Source: Alphaproteobacteria bacterium (lineage in GTDB: Bacteria; Pseudomonadota; Alphaproteobacteria; Puniceispirillales; Puniceispirillaceae). From it: 14,653 bases of DNA. The stretch lies in assembly GCA_011524805.1 (NCBI GenBank), contig WTJO01000004.1:1-14653 (forward strand), written 5' to 3'. The notes beneath the pieces were generated by a model. That model searched no databases and had not been told where the DNA came from. It saw nothing but the letters and a program-made list of their open reading frames with translations. Positions 1-7,282 of the stretch are shown one piece after another (positions within the stretch are counted from its first letter, which is position 1; each line of letters starts with the position of its first letter). The position numbers and the translations under genes were made by a program.

Positions 1-265
1 AATCATGTTTGAGGGGTTTGCTGTCAATGAGCGGCATATGCGGTGCATAGATAAGTTTCTCATTATGCAGATATAGAACGCCAATAGATATGCCTGCTGA
101 AACAAGGGGCAGGGGAGATGCCGTTCGCCCTGTTGCGGCGATTTGCGATAACAGGCCGTTATAGCTGTCGCCTAGCGCGCTGGTTTCAGAAAAAACAAAC
201 TCGCCATTATCATCGACAATGGCGAGGGCGATAGTTTCAGACTCTAGTATAATGCCGCATTTCAC
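1..265 (-). CDS. ROK-like (sugar kinase fold) protein, N-terminal part only, degenerate phosphate loop
   Basis: This reading frame stays open from a GTG at 265 to the window edge (88 codons), so the 3' part is missing. An in-frame TAA lies nine codons upstream and no ATG or TTG intervenes, so GTG is the only good start. The layout resembles the N-terminus of ROK-family proteins (N-acetylglucosamine kinase or fructokinase type): a short beta strand, then IALAIVDDNGEFVF, a GDSYNGLLSQIAA helix, a second strand, and an IDSKPLKHD stretch where ROK proteins have the conserved W/L-x-G-x-PL-x-x-D. The usual D-x-GGTK phosphate-binding loop is replaced by GIILESETI, so ATP binding is doubtful. The gene lies 24 bases downstream of rpmG on the same strand and may be cotranscribed. 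Other ASKHA-fold families are possible. That the frame is coding is likely; the family call is tentative. Confidence 0.55.
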   Translation of the reverse strand, partial: MKCGIILESETIALAIVDDNGEFVFSETSALGDSYNGLLSQIAATGRTASPLPLVSAGISIGVLYLHNEKLIYAPHMPLIDSKPLKHD

Positions 266-289
266 TGCGTAACATTCCCGAAAGCAAAG

Positions 290-457
290 TTATTTAATCT
301 TGGCTTCCTTGAACAGCACATGTTTGCGTGCCTTTGGGTCATATTTCATCAATTCCAGCTTTTCAGGCTTTGTGCGCGGGTTCTTTTTCGTCACATAGTA
401 ATAGCCTGTATCTGCAGTGCTGACCAGTTTGATTTGCAAAGTTGCTGGTTTAGCCAT
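290..457 (-). CDS. rpmG: 50S ribosomal protein L33
   Basis: A 55-residue protein beginning MAKPATLQIKLVSTADTGYY and ending FKEAKIK, an end-to-end match to alphaproteobacterial L33. It is a small basic protein of the large ribosomal subunit near the tRNA exit site. The family has zinc-binding (four Cys) and cysteine-free forms. This one has no cysteine, so it is the zinc-independent form. The KKNPRTKPEKLELMKYDP core, typical of bacterial L33, is intact. The ATG at 457 is preceded by an AGGTAGGG ribosome-binding site. It sits 95 bases after rnr and 24 bases before the ROK-like gene. A promoter with a perfect TTGACA -35 box lies just upstream, so it is probably expressed independently of rnr. 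Confidence 0.97.
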   Translation of the reverse strand: MAKPATLQIKLVSTADTGYYYVTKKNPRTKPEKLELMKYDPKARKHVLFKEAKIK

Positions 458-486
458 AACGCCCTACCTGTCATCTTGATTTATCA

Positions 487-503
487 GGCGCACTTTATGC
501 GCC
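487..503. repeat. perfect 6-bp inverted repeat in the rnr-rpmG gap
   Basis: GGCGCA and TGCGCC flank the 5-base loop CTTTA (plus strand). In RNA it would form a short GC-rich hairpin. No T-run follows on either strand, so it is not a convincing intrinsic terminator. It covers the proposed rpmG -10 box, so as DNA it could be an operator. Readthrough RNA from rnr would carry the hairpin; RNA from the rpmG promoter would mostly not. Confidence 0.4.
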
Positions 504-522
504 ATCTTGCCTGTAATGTCAA
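494..522 (-). promoter_or_regulatory. candidate promoter of rpmG
   Basis: On the minus strand a perfect TTGACA (522-517) is followed after exactly 17 bases by CATAAA (499-494, 4 of 6 to TATAAT). The predicted start is near 487, about 30 bases before the rpmG ATG, which leaves room for the AGGTAGGG site. The strong -35 with a weaker -10 fits housekeeping-sigma promoters of alphaproteobacteria. Found by reading, not by a trained model. Confidence 0.55.
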
Positions 523-552
523 GCATTGTTCTGAGCAAGACGTGGCAGAATA

Positions 553-2745
553 TTAGCTATGTCGCCGTTTCGGACGGTTACGGATAGGTTTTGGCCGTCT
601 GCCTGTGCGCCTGCGTCCGCCTGAATGGTCTGGTAATATCTGGTTGCCGCCCGCAAACCAGCGCAAACTTACTCCGCCAGACGCGATATCAACTTTCAGA
701 ATACTAGCTTCGATGGTCATCCCCACTGTGAAATGCCAGCCAAGATGCTTGCCGACAAGGCTCATCCCTGCATCTGCAATATCATAATAATCTTCTGGCA
801 ACGTCTTGCGGTGGATGAACCCTTCGGTGATGCCATCTTCCAGCCTGACAAACAGACCTGCCGCAACAATGCCTGTAATGACTACCTCTGCCTGACTGCC
901 TTCAAGGTTATGGCTAAGCAGGGCGGCAAAGCGTGCTACGGTGCGGCGCTCGGCCTTGGCGGCACGCTGTTCTGTCTGTGAGATATGCACGGCGATCTCT
1001 TTTGCCTGTTCTGAGGCGAGTGCCTGTTCCGTGCCTTCAATATGGCTGATAAGCGCACGATGCACCAGCAAATCTGCATAGCGTCTTATCGGCGAGGTGA
1101 AATGCGCATAGCGGCTTAAGCCAAGCCCGTAATGCCCGATATTCGAGATGTCATAAACTGCCCGTGCCTGACATCTCAGCACAGCTTCATTTATGGCCAT
1201 TTCTGCCTGACTGTCTTTTACACGTGCTAGCAGCTGGTTCAGCACAGCAGGGCTGATTACCTGTCCTTTGGCAAAGGCCACGCCCATTGATTCTGTTAGC
1301 TCAAATAATGTATCCAGCTTTTGCGGGTCAGGCCGGTCATGCACCCGATAGACACAGATTTTGCGTGCCTGTTCCAGCGTTTCTGCCGCGCTGATATTGG
1401 CAAGGATCATAAATTCTTCAATAAGCTGGTTTGCTTCTCTTTGATGTCTGGTTTCTACTGCGACCGGCTTGTCTTTTTCATCAAACAGGATTTTTGCTTC
1501 GGCGATATTCAGCTCAAGCGCCCCTCTTGCATCGCGTGCCGCCCTAAGGCAGTGATAGGCACCGGTCAAATTATAGACTGTCCCCGCAGGAACATCCAGA
1601 TCAGCCTCATCATGTACCCCGTCAATCACATTCTGCACCTGCTGATAGGTCAGGCGGGCATGAGAATGGATAATGGCGCGGAAAAAGCGGTGTGACTGTT
1701 TTTTGCCCTCTGGCGTGATCACCATCTCGACACACAGACAGGCTCTATTCTGACGTGGTAATAAAGAACATAGCCCGTTAGACAGGGCTTCTGGCAACAT
1801 GGGAATCACTGTGCCTGGCAGATAGACCGAATTGCCACGCATCCGTGCTTCAATATCAAGCGCGCTATCTGAAGACACATAGGCACTTACATCTGCGATA
1901 GCAACAATTAGCCGCCAGTTGCCATCATCAAGCGGTTCGGCATAGACGCCATCATCAAAATCTTTCGCATCTTCACCATCAATCGTTACAATCGGGATAT
2001 GGGTAATATCCTCTGCAGATTTGCTGGTTGATAATGTGGCTGTTTCTGCCTGTCTGATGGCCTCGTCATTGAATCTGTGCGGCAGTTCAAATTCGGCTAT
2101 CGCCAGACTGGCAAAGGCATCAGGATGAAAAATTGAGCCCAGATTGCGTACTGGCTTTACACGGCGCGCGCGCCCATGCCCGCTCATGCTTACAACTTCA
2201 ACCAGACAATTTTCCTGTAACGATAATTCGGGTACGTCTATGGCTTCGATAATCTGGGTGGCACCTTTGCTGGCAGATTCAAACAGCCAGCCTGATTTGC
2301 CAGATATAAGCCGGCCAAAAAGCGGCTGGCTGTGTGCGCCCAGTATCCGCATTACATCTATGTAGGTTTGGTTCTGCTCGGTAATAATCCGGCCAATAAA
2401 GCGCTGCCCGAAAGCAGGGGTGCGCTGTGCAGATGAGCGCGCAATAGGCAGAGGCTCGGCATCGCTCGAAGGCACAGGCAATGCCCACGCTATCCCTTCA
2501 TCATCAATCGCGCTAACCTCGCACAGAAGCGTTGCAGGATTATCCACCTGTTCGGTATCAATGCTCAATTCAGCAAGATGTTTCCGTAGGGCAGCACGCC
2601 CTTGCGGCGGAATATCAAAGGCGCGGGCAATTTCACGTAATCTGGTGCCAGCCGGTGCCGAGGCAAGATAGGCAGTCAGTTCATCTTTCCCGGGCAGGCT
2701 AAATCGCTGCGGGGATGAGCGCCTGTGCTGTCGCCGTTGTGTCAC
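553..2745 (-). CDS. rnr: ribonuclease R, RNB-family 3'-5' exoribonuclease
   Basis: A processive hydrolytic 3'-5' exoribonuclease that degrades structured RNA and takes part in rRNA and mRNA quality control. With a GTG start at 2745 it has 730 residues. A winged-helix-like segment (about 20-62) is followed by cold-shock/OB domains (about 100-205). The RNB catalytic domain (about 245-565) has the metal-binding acidic set D256, D262, D264, D265 in TIDGEDAKDFDDG and the conserved FTSPIRRYADLLVHR (549-563). An S1 domain (about 616-696) and a basic Arg/Lys tail follow. The start was chosen because GTG at 2745-2743 overlaps the topA TGA (2744-2742) as GTGA, a usual coupling arrangement. The frame stays open to 2868, but that extension only reads the lysine-rich topA tail in another frame. 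RNase II has the same fold, but the N-terminal helix-turn-helix and basic tail favour RNase R. Confidence 0.95.
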   Translation of the reverse strand: MTQRRQHRRSSPQRFSLPGKDELTAYLASAPAGTRLREIARAFDIPPQGRAALRKHLAELSIDTEQVDNPATLLCEVSAIDDEGIAWALPVPSSDAEPLPIARSSAQRTPAFGQRFIGRIITEQNQTYIDVMRILGAHSQPLFGRLISGKSGWLFESASKGATQIIEAIDVPELSLQENCLVEVVSMSGHGRARRVKPVRNLGSIFHPDAFASLAIAEFELPHRFNDEAIRQAETATLSTSKSAEDITHIPIVTIDGEDAKDFDDGVYAEPLDDGNWRLIVAIADVSAYVSSDSALDIEARMRGNSVYLPGTVIPMLPEALSNGLCSLLPRQNRACLCVEMVITPEGKKQSHRFFRAIIHSHARLTYQQVQNVIDGVHDEADLDVPAGTVYNLTGAYHCLRAARDARGALELNIAEAKILFDEKDKPVAVETRHQREANQLIEEFMILANISAAETLEQARKICVYRVHDRPDPQKLDTLFELTESMGVAFAKGQVISPAVLNQLLARVKDSQAEMAINEAVLRCQARAVYDISNIGHYGLGLSRYAHFTSPIRRYADLLVHRALISHIEGTEQALASEQAKEIAVHISQTEQRAAKAERRTVARFAALLSHNLEGSQAEVVITGIVAAGLFVRLEDGITEGFIHRKTLPEDYYDIADAGMSLVGKHLGWHFTVGMTIEASILKVDIASGGVSLRWFAGGNQILPDHSGGRRRTGRRPKPIRNRPKRRHS

Positions 2746-5339
2746 GCTGAAGTGCTTTTCTTGGCAGCTTTCTTCTTTGCCGCTGATTTTGGTGCCGCTT
2801 TTTTCTTTGTAGCGGACCTTTTGGCTGATTTTTTCTTGGCAGGTCTGGCGGCTTTTTCGGCAAGCCATGCAAGTGACTGTTCAAGGGTTATCTCGGCCAT
2901 ATCTGTGCCGCGAGGCACAGGTGCACGCAATTTATTATGTTCGACATAGGGGCCAAATCTGCCCTTTTTCAGTTCAACATCGCCGCCATCAGGATGCGCG
3001 CCAAGCACGCGGCCTGCGGTTTTTGCGGCTTCTGCCAGAATATCAACCGCGCGGTTAATGCCCACGCTTAGTACATCATCACCTTCTTTCAGGCTGACAA
3101 ATTTACCCTGATATTTCAGATAGGGGCCATAGCGCCCAAGCCCTGACTGGATCATCTCCTGCGTTTCAGGGTGTAGCCCGATATCACGCGGCAGAGATAA
3201 CAGCCCAAGCGCATATTCCAGATCAACATCGGCGATTATCACACCTTTGGGGATGGAGCTTCGTTTCGGGCGTTTGATATCTTCGCCGCCCTGTTGCACA
3301 TAATGGCCATAGGGGCCGCGTTTCAGCCAGATTTCAAATTCTGTCTGCGGGTCCTGACCAAGCAGTTTGTTTTCATCAAGCTGATCATCGCCTTCTTCTT
3401 CACCTGCCGAGGCAATCTGGCGGGTGAATTTACATTCAGGATAGTTAGAGCATCCCAGAAACGGGCCAAATTTGCCAAGTTTGAATTCAAGCCTTCCAGC
3501 CTCGCATTTTGTGCAAGTTCTGTTAATCTGACCATCTTCATCAGGTTTGAAAAATAGCTGTTCCAGCTCATTATCCAGCGTATTCATTACCTCTGGCACA
3601 GATAAATCCATCGCATCTGCAACAGATTTTGAAAATGGGTGCCAGAATTCACGTAACAAATCCCGCCACGCCATCTGGCCGGCAGACACATCATCAAGCT
3701 GATCTTCCAGACGGGCGGTAAAGTCATTTTCGACATATCTTGCGAAGAAATTTTCAAGAAAGGTAGAGACGATCCTGCCCCTATGTTCAGGGATAAAGCG
3801 TTTACGGTCTTTGATTACATAGCCGCGCTTTTCGATCACCTGCATGATTGAGGCATAGGTAGATGGCCGTCCTATCCCCAACTCTTCCAGCTTTTTTACC
3901 AGAGATGCATCGGTAAAGCGGGCAGGGGGCTGTGTGAAATGCTGTTCTGGCAGAACCCCGCCAACCTGCACAGCCTCTGATACCACCATCGCAGGCAATA
4001 TCCTGCCGCTTTGCTCAGCTGATTCATCTGCCTTTGAGGGCTGATCATCAAAATCTTCTTTATAGGCTTTCATAAAGCCGTCAAACACCACAACGCTGCC
4101 TGTCGCACGCATGATAATCTGGTCATCTGATGCGCTAATATCTATCGCTGTCTGGTCAAGCGCAGCGTCTGCCATCTGGCTGGCAAGGGTGCGTTTATAA
4201 ATCAGCTCATAAAGGCGTTGCTGGTCATAATCCAGAAAGTTTCTGATTTCCTCTGGTCGTCTGGTAATAGAGGTCGGACGGATAGCTTCATGCGCTTCCT
4301 GCGCATTTGCTGCCTTGCTTTTATACATGCGGGGGCTGTCAGGCACGAAGGAAGCGCCATAGCTGGTCGCAATTTCATCTCTGATGCTGAAAATGGCTTC
4401 TTTGCTCATCTGCACGCCATCTGTCCGCATATAGGTAATTAGACCTGTTGTCTCACTACCAATATTGATACCTTCATATAGCTTCTGGGCTATCTGCATT
4501 GTTTTGCTGGCGGAAAATCCCAGCTTGCGAGAGGCTTCCTGTTGCAGGGTTGAGGTAGTGAAAGGCGGTGCCGGCCGGCGTTTCACCCGCTTGGTTTCAA
4601 TATCGGAAATCGTAAAGCTGGCCTGTTTGATACGCTGTTCTGCCTGCATCGCAAGTGACTGGCTGGACAGGGAAAGCTTATCCAGCTTTGTGTCGTCAAG
4701 ATGGGTAAGTCGTGCGGTAAGCTGGCGGCCATCTGGTGTATTGAAATCAGTATCTACAGTCCAGAACTCGTCTGAAATAAAGGCTTCAATCTCGGCCTCT
4801 CTCTGGCAAATCAGCTTTAAGGCCACAGACTGAACCCGCCCCGCAGAGCGTGACCCCGGCAATTTACGCCACAATACAGGTGACAGGCTAAAGCCTATCA
4901 GATGGTCAAGCGCCCGGCGTGCCAGATAGGCATCAACCAGATCAGTATCAAGCTGGCGCGGATTATCAATTGCCTGCAAAATGGCAGATTTTGTGATTTC
5001 ATTAAACACCACCCGCTCATAGGGCTTTTCCTTCATGGCAGGCTTGTCTTTGAGCATTTCAATCACATGCCAGCTAATCGCCTCGCCCTCTCTGTCAGGG
5101 TCGGTGGCAAGTATCAGCTTGTCGGCATTTCGCATGGCACTATTGATCTCTTTCATGCGCTTGGCACCAGAGTCAGAGCTTTGCCATACCATGTCAAAAT
5201 CAGCTTCTGTATTTACCGAACCGTCTTTTGACGGCAGATCCCGAACATGCCCATAAGAGGCCAATACATGATAATCATCACCAAGGTAACGGTTTATGGT
5301 CTTGGCCTTTGCAGGTGATTCGACAACTACCACTTTCAT
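2742..5339 (-). CDS. topA: DNA topoisomerase I (type IA), omega protein
   Basis: Relaxes negative supercoils by single-strand passage through a 5'-phosphotyrosyl intermediate. Length is 865 residues. A TOPRIM domain at the N-terminus (MKVVVVESPAKAKTI) has E7 and the acidic triad D80, D82, E84 in ATDPDREGE. The catalytic tyrosine is Y303 in GLITYMRTDG. One C4 zinc finger is visible (C609, C612, C630, C636; GCSNYPEC). Three C-terminal topoisomerase repeats follow, marked by GPYGHYV (676-682), GRYGPYL (735-741) and GRFGPYV (793-799). The last 35 or so residues are a Lys/Ala/Ser tail (KKKSAKRSATKKK...), common in alphaproteobacterial TopA and likely to bind DNA nonspecifically. The ATG at 5339 has an AAAGGT site about 10 bases upstream. 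It lies 56 bases after dprA, a gap with its own candidate promoter. The stop overlaps the rnr start. Confidence 0.98.
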   Translation of the reverse strand: MKVVVVESPAKAKTINRYLGDDYHVLASYGHVRDLPSKDGSVNTEADFDMVWQSSDSGAKRMKEINSAMRNADKLILATDPDREGEAISWHVIEMLKDKPAMKEKPYERVVFNEITKSAILQAIDNPRQLDTDLVDAYLARRALDHLIGFSLSPVLWRKLPGSRSAGRVQSVALKLICQREAEIEAFISDEFWTVDTDFNTPDGRQLTARLTHLDDTKLDKLSLSSQSLAMQAEQRIKQASFTISDIETKRVKRRPAPPFTTSTLQQEASRKLGFSASKTMQIAQKLYEGINIGSETTGLITYMRTDGVQMSKEAIFSIRDEIATSYGASFVPDSPRMYKSKAANAQEAHEAIRPTSITRRPEEIRNFLDYDQQRLYELIYKRTLASQMADAALDQTAIDISASDDQIIMRATGSVVVFDGFMKAYKEDFDDQPSKADESAEQSGRILPAMVVSEAVQVGGVLPEQHFTQPPARFTDASLVKKLEELGIGRPSTYASIMQVIEKRGYVIKDRKRFIPEHRGRIVSTFLENFFARYVENDFTARLEDQLDDVSAGQMAWRDLLREFWHPFSKSVADAMDLSVPEVMNTLDNELEQLFFKPDEDGQINRTCTKCEAGRLEFKLGKFGPFLGCSNYPECKFTRQIASAGEEEGDDQLDENKLLGQDPQTEFEIWLKRGPYGHYVQQGGEDIKRPKRSSIPKGVIIADVDLEYALGLLSLPRDIGLHPETQEMIQSGLGRYGPYLKYQGKFVSLKEGDDVLSVGINRAVDILAEAAKTAGRVLGAHPDGGDVELKKGRFGPYVEHNKLRAPVPRGTDMAEITLEQSLAWLAEKAARPAKKKSAKRSATKKKAAPKSAAKKKAAKKSTSA

Positions 5340-5374
5340 GAATTTACGTACCTTTAATCAACAAACAAGTCTGC

Positions 5375-5403
5375 GTTATATGGAAATTATTGCGTTTAAT
5401 CAA
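5375..5403 (-). promoter_or_regulatory. candidate promoter of topA
   Basis: On the minus strand TTGATT (5403-5398, 4 of 6) and TATAAC (5380-5375, 5 of 6) are separated by 17 bases. The -35 box runs into the dprA stop codon. The predicted start is near 5368, giving a leader of about 29 bases that contains the AAAGGT ribosome-binding site. This would let topA be transcribed apart from dprA. Read by eye. Confidence 0.45.
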
Positions 5404-6514
5404 TCGATTGCGGCATATCAATTGCCCGTGAAACCTTGTTTCCGTAATGGCGTTGAATACCGCCTGATAATTCCAATTCCAATATAACTGCGTTAATCAT
5501 TCCTGCAGAGACATGACAAAACCGTGCCAGTTCGTCAACAGATATTGGGTCATGAGACAGGCATTCAAGCAATTTATCTTTTAATTCGTCAATTTGCTGT
5601 GATGAAATTTCCGTGTCCATTTCTAGGTATGGTGTATAGTCGCCAGTCTCTGTTGTGCCAAGGGTTCCCTGATTTTCGATATGGGCAAATATATCATCAA
5701 CAGACTGCACCAGATAGGCTCCATCCTTGATTAGCTGGTTACAGCCGGCAGAGCGCGGGTCAAGCGGCGAGCCCGGAATGGCTAGCACATCTACACCTCT
5801 GTCTGCGGCTTCGCGTGCCGTGATCATCGAGCCTGAATTACGCGCCGCTTCAACAATCAGAACTGCCCGCGACAAAGAGGCAATCAGCCTGTTTCTTGCC
5901 GGGAATAATCTGGCATTTGGCTTTGTGCCCAGAGCCCGCTCTGACAGGATGAGCCCCTGCTGTGCTATCTGATTGAACAATTCTTCGTGATCTGCCGGAT
6001 AAATATGATCAAGCCCGTTTGCCAGTACCGCAATGGTGCCAGTAGCCAGACTGCCCTCATGACTTGCCTTGTCAATCCCTCTGGCAAGGCCAGAAATGAT
6101 AGTATAGCCGCCATTGCCTATTTGTCTGGCATAGCTATGTGCCAGCTTACAGGCATTCATTGAAGCATTTCGGGCACCTACAATGCCAAGTCCGGGCTTG
6201 TTTACCAGATGTTTATGACCAATTGCGCTGAGCACAAAAGGCGCGTCTGAAAATCTGGCAAGATGCGATGGATAGTCAGGATCACCCCAGATCAGAAAGC
6301 TGGCACCCAGCTTTTCGTTTGCCTCTATTTCCTGTTCGACTATCTGTCTGGATACAGGGGTTATGCGTCTGCCGCCCTTTGCCGATAATTCTGCAACAGC
6401 ATCAATTGCCTTTGAGGCTGTCTTATATCTGGCTATAAGAAGCTGGCAGGTTACCGGCCCAATCTGTGGCGTGCGACTTAACCTGATTCTGTTGATGCGT
6501 TCATGAGTGTCCAT
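5396..6514 (-). CDS. dprA: DNA-processing protein DprA (Smf), RecA loader
   Basis: Binds incoming single-stranded DNA during natural transformation and loads RecA onto it. The protein has 372 residues. An N-terminal helix-hairpin/SAM-like region (about 1-65) precedes the extended Rossmann-fold DprA domain (about 70-280), with GIVGARNAS (110-118), SGLARGID (141-148), FPARNRLIA (204-212), EAARNSGSMITA (222-233) and the AIPGSPLDPRSAGCN segment (245-259). A C-terminal winged-helix domain (about 305-365) matches the DprA/DML1-like module. The ATG at 6514 has only a poor ribosome-binding site (GGG at 6518-6520), and the 101 bases upstream are an extreme A/T-tract region, so expression may be low or conditional. 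In alphaproteobacteria dprA commonly sits between plsY and topA, as here, whether or not competence is known. Full length, with no damaged motif. Confidence 0.96.
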   Translation of the reverse strand: MDTHERINRIRLSRTPQIGPVTCQLLIARYKTASKAIDAVAELSAKGGRRITPVSRQIVEQEIEANEKLGASFLIWGDPDYPSHLARFSDAPFVLSAIGHKHLVNKPGLGIVGARNASMNACKLAHSYARQIGNGGYTIISGLARGIDKASHEGSLATGTIAVLANGLDHIYPADHEELFNQIAQQGLILSERALGTKPNARLFPARNRLIASLSRAVLIVEAARNSGSMITAREAADRGVDVLAIPGSPLDPRSAGCNQLIKDGAYLVQSVDDIFAHIENQGTLGTTETGDYTPYLEMDTEISSQQIDELKDKLLECLSHDPISVDELARFCHVSAGMINAVILELELSGGIQRHYGNKVSRAIDMPQSID

Positions 6515-6539
6515 GCGCCCATAACAGCAAAAATACCTT

Positions 6540-6594
6540 AAAAAAATGTAAATTTTTTGAAAAAAGTGAAATTTTTTTTCTGTTTTTTCAATTT
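6540..6594. promoter_or_regulatory. phased A/T tracts, candidate intrinsically curved DNA upstream of dprA
   Basis: Five A/T tracts follow one another: A7 (6540-6546), A3T6 (6550-6558), A6 (6560-6565), A3T8 (6569-6579) and T6 (6583-6588). Their centres are spaced about 11, 9, 11 and 11 bases apart, close to one helical turn, the known requirement for intrinsic bending. A 9-bp perfect inverted repeat, TTGAAAAAA (6557-6565) and TTTTTTCAA (6583-6591), encloses a smaller GAAA/TTTC pair. It fills most of the plsY-dprA gap. There is no GC-rich stem, so it is not an ordinary terminator. It could be a bent promoter region or a nucleoid-protein site. Confidence 0.5.
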
Positions 6595-6615
6595 GCTATG
6601 GTGGCGGGGTACAGA

Positions 6616-7242
6616 TTATTTCCAGAATGTTATTCTGCTTTCGGTGCCAGAGCGCAATCTGGCTATATTCTGGTGATGGCGTAAAATGATAAGGGCAGAT
6701 AGTGCAGTTATCACCCATAGCTGGATACCAGATAGCTGTATCATCGCGGCAAAGCCGGTCATGCTATTCGTCCATACCAGCACTGCAGATACAGCAAAGC
6801 CTGTCAGAGCGGCAAGTGACGAATATCTGAATAAAAAGGCCATTACCAGCCATGTAAAGATGCATATCAGCCCTACCATCCAGTCTATCGCCAGCAATGT
6901 TGCGATGCCAGTGGCAACGCCCTTGCCACCTCTGAATTTCAGCCATGGTGGAAAGCAATGTCCTAGAACAGCCGCCAGCCCGCAGATTGCGGCCAGATCA
7001 GCATTTGCAAACACACCTATGATAAGCACAGCCAGCCCGCCTTTCAGCGCATCTGCCAGCAAGGTTGCCACTGCCAGCCCCTTTCGGCCTGTCCTCAGCA
7101 CATTTGTTGCACCAATATTCCCAGAGCCTATCTGGCGCAGATTAATATCTGAAAACAGGTGGGTAAGCACCAGTCCGAAGGGCACAGAACCAATCAGAAA
7201 GCTGAGAATAAGATACAAGATTGTTATAAAATCAAAGACCAT
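6616..7242 (-). CDS. plsY: acyl-phosphate:glycerol-3-phosphate acyltransferase PlsY
   Basis: An inner-membrane enzyme that moves the acyl group from acyl-phosphate (made by PlsX) to sn-glycerol-3-phosphate, giving lysophosphatidic acid, the first step of phospholipid synthesis. From the ATG at 7242 it has 208 residues, normal for the family. All three PlsY motifs are intact: GSVPFG (18-23), GSGNIGATN (39-47) and GHCFPPWLKFRGGKGVAT (94-111). Hydrophobic membrane segments are visible at about 4-26, 55-77, 80-97, 113-135, 139-157 and 167-187. A TTG directly before the ATG (7245) would add one residue; an AGGT lies at workable distance for either. It is 40 bases downstream of the pyrC-like gene and 101 bases upstream of dprA. 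Confidence 0.96.
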   Translation of the reverse strand: MVFDFITILYLILSFLIGSVPFGLVLTHLFSDINLRQIGSGNIGATNVLRTGRKGLAVATLLADALKGGLAVLIIGVFANADLAAICGLAAVLGHCFPPWLKFRGGKGVATGIATLLAIDWMVGLICIFTWLVMAFLFRYSSLAALTGFAVSAVLVWTNSMTGFAAMIQLSGIQLWVITALSALIILRHHQNIARLRSGTESRITFWK

Positions 7243-7282
7243 CAAACATCAGTACCTGTATATGGTGATAACTGGCACAGAG

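Noticed and set aside
2746..2868. N-terminal extension of rnr up to 2868
   Set aside because: It reads the Lys/Ala tail of TopA in another frame; the GTGA overlap and family N-terminus favour the start at 2745.
6540..6594. Intrinsic terminator of plsY in the A/T tracts
   Set aside because: The inverted repeat is entirely A/T except for G-C pairs at a few positions, so the stem is too weak for a classical terminator.
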